A stretch of 64,000 nucleotides of DNA from Zygnema cylindricum (lineage: Eukaryota > Streptophyta > Zygnematophyceae > Zygnematales > Zygnemataceae). The notes under the pieces were generated by a model. That model searched no databases and was not told the origin of the DNA. It saw only the letters and a program-made list of their open reading frames with translations. The translations under genes and the position numbers were made by a program. Location: NCBI GenBank assembly GCA_037447655.1, contig JBBHKE010001110.1:64001-128000 (forward strand). The letters run 5' to 3'. Positions 52,680-63,566 of this stretch are shown here, in pieces; the first letter of the stretch is position 1, and every line of letters starts with the position of its first letter.

Positions 52680-53862
52680 TTTGGAACATACAAGACATCC
52701 TACAGAAATCTCTTAACAACCTTTCCATCTATCACACAATCCAGATCTATATTTCATTTGGCATTTGATTCAAGAGCATAGCCACAAGCATAAAAGATCT
52801 GGCGTAAAGGAGTAGAAGACATCTCCTTAAACCAAGACTTGTTGAAGCACATGTATGAAGAGCTGTCTGAATCCATTATCCATCTCAAGTTCTTTTCTCC
52901 TTCCATCATGTCGAGTTTGGCAAGAGCAAAGAACTCTTTGTCATCTGTTTTTGGAAAATTGGTCACATGAGGTGTCTCTTCCTCGGTCTTCTTCTTCACC
53001 AATTGCGTATCCTCCGCTGAAAACGCAACAGTTTTATTCGAAGGTTTTGGGAAATGGGAGGTCCGCTATGTTTCCATCCTTTCCGGAAGATACTTGTTTC
53101 AAGAGCTTTTATATACAAAGGACAAGCTCTAAAGGAATGAACATCGGTATAACAATAAACACATTTCTCAAACTGTTGATTAAACTAGTTCCCTTGATAT
53201 CTACTTTCCCTTTGAAATTGAGCCGTGAATGCTACAGTTGGTTTTCCAAATCTTAAAAATGTCTAAGTAGCCTCTTCTGCCCAGATAAACTCTATAGCTA
53301 TTTGCAAATTCTAGAGAGGTTTAGACAATTTTTTCATTTCATCTGAGGCTCATTTATATTCACTAGGAAGCCCCTTTAAGAGAATCATGGCCTGATGATA
53401 AAGGGAGAAAGTCCCCCCAGAACATGCATTTTTTGACATTAACATTCGAAACCAATTAGTGTATTCCACCATGCTACCGCTCGTGTACTTATACTCATAG
53501 ATCTGACCAGCATTTATAATCTCACGCTGGTCACTAACTTTAACATAAGAAGATTTCAATGCTTCCCACAATTCTGATGCCTTTGAAACATTAATATATG
53601 TCATATGCAATTATTTTGATACCATAAGCTTCACTAAATGCAAAGCTTGGTCATTATTCTGATCAAAAAGGGCATCAGATTCTGCCAGGGATCCATTTAA
53701 CACATCAATAAATTTCACTTGCTTGAAGTAAGACTTAACCAAATTTTCCCAATACAAATATTCACGTCCATCAAAGACCGAAATTCGTGAAGGCGGGCCT
53801 GTGACCTCTTGTTCTAAGACAACTGTTAGAACTAAAGATGAAGAAGAGGCTGCGGTAGTCAT
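52680..53862 (-). pseudogene. Copia D gag and protease
   Basis: The gag ATG at 53862 is inside the 5' LTR (MTTAASSSSLVLTVVLEQ) and runs into VTGPPSRISVFDGREYLYW. Middle gag at 53350-53610 (LWEALKSSYVKVSDQREIIN). Protease region at 52754-53002 (LRWIMDSDSSSYMCFNKSWF; DSDSS replaces DSGAS). Frames are interrupted between these pieces. Confidence 0.8.
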
Positions 53863-54627
53863 TGTAGAACAAATCAAGAGAGGAAGCTTCCACAAAGACT
53901 GATGGTAGAACAACGATTTGACTGATAATAAATTGCAAAACAAGGACACAATAGTCCTACAAGTCTACCACAACATAAAGAGGAACATACACACAAAATT
54001 TCAATTAATCCTGCTCACAGATCTATGAGATATTAAGAGATGAAATTACATAAAAGTGAGTGTCCAGTTTTCATATCATTTGTTCCTAAACTCCAAAATT
54101 TACTAAGTCCTATTTATATAATGAAGCTATACTAAACTATACGGAGGCATTCTAGCAGTACTTCTAACAAAAATACTGTGAGTAAGGCATGTCATAAATC
54201 ACGCATTCTACTCTAATCAACTAATTCACAACAAACAAAATTATGTTCTAACAAATATTTACACCGACAATCAGATCACGATAATAGAGAAAGGTTATCG
54301 TGATCTAGTCACGCCTCGTCAACAGTTTTCGGCGGCAGCTGTTATCCGTCCAATCACCAAATTCGGCACCGTGGATGTGCTCTCAAGAATCATGTGGTCC
54401 CTCCCGAATGTATGTATGTCCACATAAGACATACTCAAGCATTCCTCGCACCAGATGACTCATGTCCCTAGTGTGATTGAACCGTGAACTCCCAAGTTCA
54501 CTGTCACACTAATTCTAGCAAATACTTAACCGGACTTACCCAAAAATAAACTAAGTCCTGAATAACTCTCTCTCTCTCTTTCTCACAACCCAAAAATAGA
54601 GAGGACTAAAGCTTTCTAAAAATAACA
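53810..54627 (-). repeat. Copia D 5' LTR
   Basis: 818 bp partner of 48874-49697, sense TGTTATTTTTAGAAAGC...TTAGAACA. The gag start codon lies within it. Confidence 0.8.
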
Positions 54628-55353
54628 CAATTCACTCTAATATGTTTCGGTTTTTGGAAACGGCAATCTGTGGGCCTTTCTTTGAGCACATCCACTACAA
54701 TCATCTAAACTCTCATTGTCTCCAAAATGTATTCCCTCAACTACAACCATTTTCTTCATTTCCTTCAATCTATCTAGATGCACATGTCCCAATCTTTTAT
54801 GCCACATCATCAAATCAATTACACCAACATAGGAAACTCCCGTCTTGCCATTACTCAAATTTAGCCTAATCTTTCCTTGACTACCTTTTTCAGTTGTGAA
54901 GTACACTTCATTCTCATGGCTAGCAACAATGACTCCTTTCTAAGTACTAGTCTCAAAACCCTTATCATCATAGACCGACGTAGAGATAAGATTCTTGTTC
55001 AACTGTGGAATAAATAGAACATCAAAGAAAGTGACTATAGATATCTTACCATCAACTAAGACTCTCAGATCCATTGATCCCACTAAATTAGTGGTCACTA
55101 TTCTCCCATCCCCATACTCTATCTCTACAGTGGGGATCTTTCTCATCTTGGTAAACAATGGTTTTTCTCTACACATATGCATAGAGGCTCCTGAATTAAT
55201 AATCCATCCTTCTTCAAGAGCTTCTCTTACTCCACCGAAAGCACACTTTTGCCTCCTTGGAATCTCCGACTCACCTTTCACCTCCAGCTCCTCGTTGAGG
55301 AGGAGTTCTCCATCGTCCTGATCGAAATCCTCTTCGATGACTTGTGTTGCCAT
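54628..55353 (-). pseudogene. Copia C protease and GAG-pre-integrase
   Basis: Protease region WIINSGASMHMC (55190-55210; Asn in place of the catalytic Asp) with acidic upstream ELLLNEELEVKGE, then pre-integrase MWHKRLGHVHLDRLKEM ... CSGCAQRKAHRLPFPKTETY, cut by copia D. Confidence 0.85.
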
Positions 55354-55417
55354 AAATGCCTTCTTTTTTTTCTTACACTTGGCTTTCTGACCTGTTCCTC
55401 CTTTAATCTCAACTTTG

Positions 55418-56376
55418 TCAGTTTAGTAGATTCGCCATATAATGTCCCGGCTTCTTACAAAAGTGACAAAGCCCCTTCGGAGGCCTCGATCCAGATCCAT
55501 CTAATTGATTTCCTCTTCCTTCTCCACCAAAGCTTCCATAAGGTTTCTTGGAATCCTTATCCCCCCAAGTAGTCCCAAGAGCCAATGCCTGAACACTCTT
55601 TCCTCCTCTCCAAATCTCAATTGTGCTTTCCCGAACCAAAATCATTCCCACAACGGAGTTCCAGTTCCATCGATGATCTAGCAAGTCTTGAACCTTGTTA
55701 ACAATGTTGTCATCATCATCTGGGAGTTTCATCAACAAAGTATTCACCTTCTCTTTCTCGGTCTCTTTTTTCCCAGCACTCTCCAACTTCATAAATAACC
55801 CGCCCAAGTGATTACAAAAATCTATATCTTTCCCCCTTTGTACACATATGTGTGTACCTTCTAATATGCTAGCTTTTGCTGGTGAATTGTACCACTATTG
55901 TAAATGTTGACAAGAGCCTCCCACAACTCGTCCGCCCTGTCCACATAAAGATGAGGTGTAGCCACTGCTTGGGTGATACGCTTGAGAATAAAATGAGTCG
56001 CCACAATATTGTTAAAATCCCATATTTCACTATCATTAGCCTCGGTTTTCGGAACATCTGCTACCAAAACGGATCCAGTAGGCATCCGTGTGAGTTTCTC
56101 CTCCCTCTTCTCATTCATTGTGTTCGACACAATGATTTCTCTAACATCCTTTACCACCTCTGCCCCCGCAGATCCTCCTGTGAACCGAGATCCTCCAAAC
56201 CCTCGTGGAACTGCCAATTTTGCGGATGGCCGGCGCACACAGCCACTCACAATGCCCCATAGCCATTTTTCAAACAATGCACCCCTTATCATGGTTTCCC
56301 AATAAATGAACCATGTTCCATTGAGAATAGGCACCCTAGAGGGTGGGCCCATAACTTGTAATTGTGTGACCTCCAT
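55418..56376 (-). pseudogene. Copia C gag
   Basis: Start MEVTQLQVMGPPSRVPILNGTWFIYWE at 56376, the ATG being inside the LTR (LTR edge at 56359). 171 codons run to 55861, then after a break NTLLMKLPDDDDNIVNKVQDL and the knuckle CHFCKKPGHYMANL (last Cys lost) to 55418. Confidence 0.8.
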
Positions 56377-57332
56377 TGGTACACAGAATGTCCAACTTAT
56401 ATAAAGCCTCTAGGATAATATTTGCATTTTTGACTTTGACGATGAATAACTGCCACCTTGGCACGCAAAAACTTTGACCGACTACAACCCTGTGTAGCTA
56501 GGACTCCCCTAAGTCCGCAACAAAAAAATTCAGAGAAATTACTCACCCGAGCATTAAGTTATGGCTGACCAAAGTTGGCCAATAAATACAAATGCTCTCT
56601 GGGAGAGAGAGACGAACTCTTAATTTTTTCTAAGTCCTAAGCTACCTCTATGAGCTGACTTCTAGTGTACTCTAGCCAATTATCAGACTGTAAAGTACAA
56701 GAAGGTACAGGTAGCGCTATAATTCTTTTACGGCCATAGTACAGCATGGCCGATTCGCTGATGCGTGTTAGTTCCTGAGCTGTAATTGCTCTTCCCGTAA
56801 TCCCCGCTGTCCAATCATATCTTGCCACATGTCATCTGCCGACATTAGCTCACAAACGGCCAAAAAGTCCATTCCGATATTTCGGCTCATTTGTGAGCCG
56901 TTCGATCTTATCGAAACATTTGATTCCGTCCTTCGAATTTATATGTCGTTTCGTAATTTCCGTGTGGTCCGGATTTCGTGCGGCCCAGTACATAAATATG
57001 TTCAGCTTGTCCCGTAAATAGTTAAATAAAAAATAGTGCGTCGTAAGTAGTTAAAAAATTATCGGTCCCTATATGTGCATCGTTTTCTACAAGACTTACC
57101 GGATAAGGCGGACAGCTAACTTGCACGGCATTCATCCGGAGGTGTGTGGTTCAAATCCCACATCTAACCGCCTAGCTTTTGCATTGGGTTGTCCCCCTTC
57201 TTTCTCAGCTTGTCTTTTATGTCTGCCTGAGCTGGCCATGGCTGCTTGACAGTCCTCTGTGACTACGACAAGTAAGAGGACTACAATGAGACCATGAACA
57301 AAAGACCAAAATAAAAAATACTCTTTTCAACA
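56359..57332 (-). repeat. Copia C 5' LTR
   Basis: 974 bp, sense TGTTGAAAAGAGTATTTT...CAATTACA, partner of 43733-44928. Right flank ATTAG. Confidence 0.85.
57090..57170 (+). other. tRNA-like sequence in copia C 5' LTR (antisense)
   Basis: TACCGGATAAGGCGGACAGC (D-arm-like, tRNA-Arg-like by eye) and GTGGTTCAAATCCCACATC (T-arm-like with a short stem GTG/CAC around the B-box). The best preserved of the LTR tRNA-like segments; strand opposite to the element. Confidence 0.6.
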
Positions 57333-57447
57333 ATTAGTGTTCATGCTATTTTCGTCTTTTAAAACATTTTTTCTCCGTAAGCACATGTCTTATGGTGGAT
57401 CGGATGGTTTCGATTGAAATCTAAGATTCTTAGCTTCGGGTTGACAG
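57333..57447. mobile_element. MITE0, middle part
   Basis: Resumes at ATTAGTGTTCATG after copia C and follows the internal sequence of MITE2 and MITE3 (CTTTTAAAACATT, TCCGTAAGCACATG, GGATCGGATGGTTTCGATTG) until the hAT element begins at 57448. Confidence 0.8.
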
Positions 57448-57972
57448 TAGAGGTTGGAAACGGTCAACCGAAACCGTGACCGACAGTTAATCGACCGCTC
57501 GCGCTAGATCCGGAATGGATTCGGTTGCCGAATTTGGGGGACCGAGAGGATTCGGGTGGTTGATTCACAAAAAAAAAAGTTTGGTTACGGTAGGTTAAGC
57601 AAATAACGAAAAAAAGTGAAAATTTTGTACTAACCATGCAATCCAACATTAATGTATTTTGTACTCTAAGTATAAATGAATTACGTGACATCATGATTAG
57701 CATCGCAAATCTGACACGGTACTAACACTATCCATTTCGCAAATCTTACCGGAAGATAAGGGCCGCAAATCCTACTCTATTGTAAAGTGTTAATTATGCA
57801 CTTTATAACGTGTTTTCACAAATATATCATATTATTATGTGAATGTCATGCAACATGTAGTAATTACTGCTTAATAAATCAGTTGAAATCTAATTATTAC
57901 GTCAATTTCCCACGACAAATCCTAATTATTAGCTTATTCACATGTTTCAAACAATAAATCGATATATTGAAT

Positions 57973-58783
57973 TGTTGTTTTTGAAACCTTTAGTCCTCTC
58001 TATATCTCGTGTGTGAGAAAGATATTTCGGACTTAGTCGTTTTTGTGTGCAGGCTGATTTGTCATAGAAAGGTTTTTAGTGTGATATGTAAGTCCGAAGG
58101 AGTTCACAAGTTGAGTACACTCCAGGCACACGTGTCGGTTCGTGGGGAAGTCAAGATTGTGTGTTCCAGATGATGAAAAGTACAATTTCGATTGGGGACC
58201 GGGTTTACACATGGAGGTTCACCTTCGGTGATGAAAAAATGCGCGGACAGCGGACGGAGTCCGCAGTCATTTTTGGAAGAGTAATATTGACTGCGTCGTC
58301 ATTTCAGCGGGCAAACTTTGACCGCGTACTATTTCATTTTAGCGGCTGTTAGTTTTAAGTTTGTTGTAAATATTTGTGTACGGTTGACGGCGAGGTTTTA
58401 TTCAGATAAGGTTTAGTGTACCGGTCGACCAACGGTGTAGATCAGCTGCAGGTTCACTTGTATATATAGGACTTAGAATATTTTGGAGTTAGGAATTCCT
58501 TGTATGCAAAACTGCGAAGCAGTTTTTGGTTGTCTTTGAATTTCAAGATCATTGTGATCTTTGGGCAGAACCTTGTGAAACTCTGCTTGTGCTTTCTTTG
58601 TTGTATATTTTACATATTGGCAAATTTGCAGACGTAGGGTGTGTATGGTTTGCTTGGGGCTTCATTGTGAAGTTGGTCTTTTGTGGGTTTTTGGTGAGAG
58701 TTTCCTCTTTGTGTATTGATTATTATGGCAACTGCCCGTGCTTCTTCTTCTTCTTTTGGGGCACCACTTGCCTCAGGACAACT
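57973..58783 (+). repeat. Solo copia LTR (E-like family) inside the hAT element
   Basis: 811 bp starting TGTTGTTTTTGAAACC and ending after the gag opening (ATGGCAACTGCCCGTGCTTC). TGAAT flanks both sides. No internal region follows, so it is a product of LTR-LTR recombination. Same family as the copia E LTR. Confidence 0.8.
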
Positions 58784-59529
58784 TGAATTGCTATTTAAGT
58801 TAGAGAAACTTGACCAAAATTCAAACAAAACTTAGTCATACACTAAAATGGAGAAAAACATCCTCGTTTTCCTTCAAACTAAAATCCAAAACGAACTTTG
58901 AAAATAAAAAAATGGTGAAATTGCTCAGTATTACCTAGTGAAAGAAAGTAGGGCCACTTCAAGTTGTTGGAAAAAATTTGAGCATGTATATGAAGTTAAA
59001 AAATCAAATAAATAATGGTAAAGGGGGCAGGTTTTGTGGCTTGTAATACATGTTTCATAGTTTATCAATTTTAAGTCAGTAAACGGTACTTCATCAATTA
59101 ACACTCACACGTGTTTAAATTTGGCCGACACAGATAGTTCAAGAGGACTTTTTCGTAAGTTTCTTTCAAAAACGGAGGCGAAAACGAGTGTCCGAAAAAA
59201 ATTGCGAAAATGGTGGCTTTGATGTGTTGTGGGGACCTTCACCATTTTCGATAGTCGACGGTTCAAGTATGATTTATTTTAATTTCCATTTAAGATGGCT
59301 TTAGTGTATATGTCATTATAACTTGTTTTGTTAATAGATTTATGTATTTGAGCTTTATCACTATTTTCTTATCAATAAAAAATATTCATACGCTTATTTT
59401 AATTTTATTATTATTATTTGGTTTGTCATGATGTTGTTTTTTATCTGTCGGTAGAAATCTTCTTTATCAATCATGGTTAGTGATTGTATGATATTTTTTT
59501 ATTGCTTTTTGTTTTTTTTCCCCTGGTTT

Positions 59530-61090
59530 TCAAGCATTTTGTCAAGCATTGTTTGATGTTGTTGTTTCGTCCAACAAAAGTGTTGACATCGACCAACTAC
59601 TCGTGTCCGTCAATAGCGTAAAAAACTACATTATATCTTCTGCGAAAGACATTCGTAGTTTGATCATCCCAAAACTTAGAGAAAATATTGATAACAATAT
59701 TTTTGTCGCATTTACGACAGACCTCTAGACCGAGATAATAAAAAGAACCTCATTCATGTCAGTAACCGCTCATTTTATTGACAAACAATTTAAACTTCAT
59801 GCACGGACGCTCAAGTCGATCATTTTCCGGAGGAAAAACACACCACTGAAAATGTTTTAACGGCTTTCAAAAATTGTTTAACCAATTTTGAAATGTCCAA
59901 TTTTGATGTTTTAGAAAATCGTTGCGTTGTCGTGACTGACAGTGGCTCTAACATGTGTGCGGCTGAAGGGCTACCGAGTATGTTTACTTCGATACCTTTC
60001 GTGGACCATAAAATTGCTACAATTGTGACAACAATCTTTAATAACAGCGAAACTTCCAAAAATACAAATACGATGCGGAAGTTCTTGAATTATTTGATCT
60101 AATTGACGCGTGTAAATCATTAGTCACGTTTTTCAAACAGAGTCATATACAAAATCTTTTGAAAAACACTTTAAAACAATAAAACGCAACGCGGTGGAAT
60201 TCTTTGCTCCGAATGCTTCAGAGTATTTACGATGCATTCAATGAGGTAGGACTAATCGATCAAGCAAAACATAAATTGATACTTTTTGCTTGTATCGATA
60301 AGACTCACCTTACCGAACTTATACGATTTTTTGGAAAGGTATCAAGAAGTGACCCTAAAGTTGGAAAAAATCAAAGAACCAACTTTACATTCGGTTTTGT
60401 TTGAACTATCGTCTCTCCATAACCACTCTAAGATAAGAATAACATCTTACAATTACGGTGAAAAAGAATGCCCCGCCAATTCCCCATACTTGCAAAAATT
60501 GAAAGAACTTTTTATGAAATTTGCACTACCGAAGTGGGGCCTTCATGAGTATTATATTGTTGCGGCTCTCTTAGATCCCCGACAAAAACAAAACCTTGAA
60601 ATAATTGGGGTATGGAAAACCGAAATTGAAAGCGCGAGGGTCAAACTTCGAGAACTCGCAAACGACCTCAGTGATGACGTTGATTTCGTTAGTCCTCAAC
60701 GTATCACAAAAAAACAAAAAACATTGCAAAGTACGGACTATTACCAAAAAAAAATTGGTGAGAGCGACGACAAAAATGAGGTTTTATTACCACCGACAAA
60801 AAAACGCTCGTTAGTGACGAATTGAAATGTTATTTTGATTTAAAATTAACCAGCGACAAAAACTTGAACTTTAACATACTTGAATGGTGTAAAAATAAAT
60901 CAAATGTACGTGCAAAAGATGGAGGATTTCCTATTCTAGCCAGTGTTGCTAGATCTATTTTAAATATTCTAGCTCCATTTCCGAATGTAATTTTTTGGAT
61001 GCCGGGAACACGATAACAAAGAAGAATAGCTCACTAGCGGCTTCAATTGTTAGTGATCTTTTGTGTGTTAGATCCAACCGAGATCTTTTT
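59530..61090 (+). pseudogene. hAT transposase remnant
   Basis: Pieces in changing frames: RTSFMSVTAHFIDKQFKLH (about 59750), VVVTDSGSNMCAAEG (59890-60102; TDSGSNM is the hAT RNase H-like core), NATRWNSLLRMLQSI (60190-60230), YYIVAALLDPRQKQNLEI (60550-60600, the conserved LDPR), and the C-terminal dimerisation region FNILEWCKNKSN ... FPILASVARSILNILAP (60870-60970) then LVSDLLCVRSNRDLF. Multiple stops and frameshifts; no function expected. Confidence 0.85.
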
Positions 61091-61596
61091 AATGCATAGT
61101 TTTTTGTTTTGTATTGTTTTCTAATTATTGTTTTTTTTTTAGTATAAGTTATATTGTTTTTTTTTTTCAATTTTTCTAGTATTATTTTGCTCTTTTTTAA
61201 AACCGGAATGCTTATTTTTATCAAATTACCAAAGCAACGTATTTATACCAAATTTAGATTTATAGATTTTGTGTAGTTTTTAAGTTTGAGGTTGAGAATT
61301 TATATAATAGAGTCGAAAATATGACGAGGTTGTGATTTGTTTATTTCTATATTTGATACAACAAAATAATATTTGTTTTTTAAAATGTAGCAAAAAAATT
61401 AGATTTGCGAGAGAAAAAACATTAACATAAGAGTTTAAACATTAATCTAAGAGTTACACGCAAAATTAGGGAAAAATCTCTTGAGGGAGGTGATTTTCGA
61501 GGAAAATATATATTCGTCAAGACAGATTACAAAAAGACAAAATAGTAAAAGAAGAGGTACACAAAATGTTTTTTTGCAAATGGAGATGTACCACTA

Positions 61597-61784
61597 CACC
61601 GCTCATTATTATTAGTGCTAATAAGTCGCTACTATTTACAGCAAAAAATCACAAAATAGAGTTAACAACGTTATTTTCAAGATGTGGATTACAACGTGCC
61701 ACGTCTCCTTCTATTAAATAGTATTATTAATCATAATTTTCCATTAACGTAATAAATGCTTAACGCTAATAACAATTAGCGTTG
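61597..61784. mobile_element. MITE4, 188 bp, inside the hAT 3' region
   Basis: TA-flanked; left end CACCGCTCATTATTATTAG, right end the inverse of CAACGCTAATTGTTATTAG. Internal GCCACGTCTCC matches GGAGACGTGGC of MITE1 in reverse, so both belong to one subfamily. Confidence 0.65.
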
Positions 61785-61990
61785 TAATTTTGTACTTTTT
61801 TGAGTATGGGCGGGTACGGTTAGTCGCGAAAAAATTGAGTTCCACTTAACTTTTATTTTTGTAAACGCGTTTCGGTTACAGTTAACAATTTAAGAGTGTG
61901 ACATAACCAGGTCGGGCGTCGGGTACTCAAATTTTGAAAAAAAAAACGGTCAGTTCTGGTTATGTAAAATTTTGAGTTTTGCGACCTCTA

Positions 61991-62087
61991 ATTGCCGGTC
62001 ACAAATTGAAATATCGAACAATTGTTAACGGAGTAAAGATGGTTTAAGTGCCGAAAAAAATATTAACCATAATAGCGATACACGGTG
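61991..62087. mobile_element. MITE0, right end
   Basis: After the hAT element: AACGGAGTAAAGATGG, TTTAAGTGCCG and the terminal repeat ending CACGGTG followed by TA. Completes the MITE begun at 43712. Confidence 0.8.
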
Positions 62088-62246
62088 TAATGTACTACAG
62101 TAATGAAACAATCTATAACTGGCGAACTTAACCGAACCAAAACAAAACATTGGCGGCGCGGTTTTGGCAAACTCCGATTCGCCTGATATTCCAACATCTC
62201 CTGTAACTCCCAAACAAACACGCCAATATCGGCTGGACAGAAAGTA

Positions 62247-62471
62247 CACCGTGAATCGCTATTAGTGTTCATGACTTCATGTTATTTTCACCACTTAAAA
62301 CATATTTTATCCGTACACAATTGTCTTTATTCCAGATGGAGACTACCAATCAGAAGCTGAAAATCTTATCTTTTAATCGCAGCCGTCAGATTTGACATTT
62401 GACATGTGTGTACGGAGAAAATATGTTTTAAGTGCCGAAAAAAACATCAACACTAATAGCGATTCACAGTG
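62247..62471. mobile_element. MITE2, 225 bp, intact
   Basis: Terminal inverted repeats CACCGTGAATCGCTATTAG and the matching inverse, TA on both sides. Subterminal CACTTAAAACATATTTTATC pairs with GAAAATATGTTTTAAGTG, so the whole element can fold back. Confidence 0.85.
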
Positions 62472-63356
62472 TACTATACTGCCACGACGTCAGCTCAAAT
62501 CGCGAAACGTATACGAAACTGAACCATATTCTGCGAACCGATGACTCGGCAAAATTGGCAGACACACGATTCTCAATAAGGGTGAACTTCCATTAGAACA
62601 AAAGTGGGGTTGTTTACTGTAAGCCGTACGCTTTTGTACAGATTCGTACCATTTTTTTTTGTTAGACGAAACATGACGATACATGTTTACTAGATGGCTC
62701 CAATATTATAGGCGTAAGTATCGACCGTTGGATGTTTCACTTTTTTAGATTCGCAAATCTATCGCGCAAGTCGTCTAGTGTGAAGAGACTCTCCTCAGCG
62801 AGGAGAGTTTCTTCACTTAGGTAGCGTGCCATTGGTACACGTGAAAAGTAAAAAAAAAATCACCACTAACAGGCGATGAGAAACGAACAAGACGTACACG
62901 CCATGTGCCTTGCGCCACGGTGTATGTAGGTCGACCGAAGTATCCTCGCACGCTTTTTGTGATATCGCGTGTCTTTTTGCCATTCTGTTTCGAAATTTTG
63001 ATTTCCAATTTCAAAATTAAAATTTGTTCGCAAAATTTTCGTACGAATCATTAACTACCTCCGCTCGTACAAATATTACGTACAAATTTTCAGTTTGGAG
63101 AATATTTTTAGATTTTAAGAATCTGAAAACTAACTTATGTGGCGCCAATCATAAATGAGAAACGATGTTAACTGGTACGACATAATGGAACGTCGTGTCA
63201 GAAAACACTAGAAATAGACGTCTCCGCATGTTCACTGGGACCGCCTATTGGAGAAGAGGCCTAATGCATCTAACGATATTCATCGACTCCGCGGATAACT
63301 AACGATTTCGCGCTGATTGACTGATTTGTTTAGTTTTTTAAGGTCTTTTAGAAGTA
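62472..63356. other. Intergenic sequence without a recognised gene
   Basis: No coding features found. It contains the stem-loop at 62780-62816; otherwise short AT-rich inverted motifs only. Confidence 0.5.
62780..62816. other. Strong isolated stem-loop
   Basis: GTGAAGAGACTCTCCTC, loop AGC, GAGGAGAGTTTCTTCAC: a 17-bp stem with one G-T type mismatch and a 3-nt loop. Not part of the MITE terminal repeats. Confidence 0.7.
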
Positions 63357-63566
63357 CACTGTGTATCGCTATTAGTGTTTTTTTTTCACTTAAAACATCG
63401 TTTTTCCATATACACCTATCGGATTATGGATCAGACGGTTGCGATTGGAAGGCAAGTTTCTCACCTTCGAATTGGCTGTCTCCATCTGATAATCAGACAA
63501 ATGTGTACGGAGAAAAGATGTTTTAAGTGGCGAAAAAACCATTAACACTAATAGCGATACACGGTG
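63357..63566. mobile_element. MITE3, 210 bp, intact
   Basis: Terminal inverted repeats CACTGTGTATCGCTATTAG and inverse, TA on both sides, same internal motifs as MITE2 (CACTTAAAACATC, GAAAAGATGTTTTAAGTG). Confidence 0.85.

Larger units (their letters stand above)
48874..54627 (-). mobile_element. Copia D, complete, nested in copia C
   Basis: Minus-strand copia related to E by its Ser-rich gag start within the LTR. LTRs 48874-49697 and 53810-54627. Host copia C integrase resumes on both sides (PFPKTETY at 54640, KVLDLVHTD at 48870). No clean target duplication is visible, possibly through decay. Confidence 0.85.
43733..57332 (-). mobile_element. Copia C, complete but multiply interrupted
   Basis: Minus-strand copia with LTRs 43733-44928 (3') and 56359-57332 (5') and a perfect ATTAG target duplication in MITE0. 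Sense order: gag 55418-56376, protease/pre-integrase 54628-55353, copia D insertion, integrase 48673-48873, LTR-like insertion 47353-48672, integrase 46920-47352, RT/RNase H 44942-46514. Confidence 0.9.
57448..61990 (+). mobile_element. hAT DNA transposon, decayed
   Basis: 4543 bp with terminal inverted repeats TAGAGGTTGGAAACG and TAGAGGTCGCAAAAC (right end read in reverse), typical of hAT ends. Flanking octamers GTTGACAG and ATTGCCGG agree at five of eight positions, consistent with an old 8-bp duplication. It contains transposase remnants, a copia solo LTR and MITE4. Confidence 0.8.

Noticed and set aside
48869-54632. Target-site duplication around copia D
   Set aside because: Flanks could not be matched whichever LTR end was chosen; nesting is instead supported by the interrupted copia C integrase frame.
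25085-57170. Functional tRNA genes in the LTRs
   Set aside because: A- and B-box-like sequences are present, but I could not pair acceptor and anticodon stems convincingly, so they are listed as tRNA-like only.
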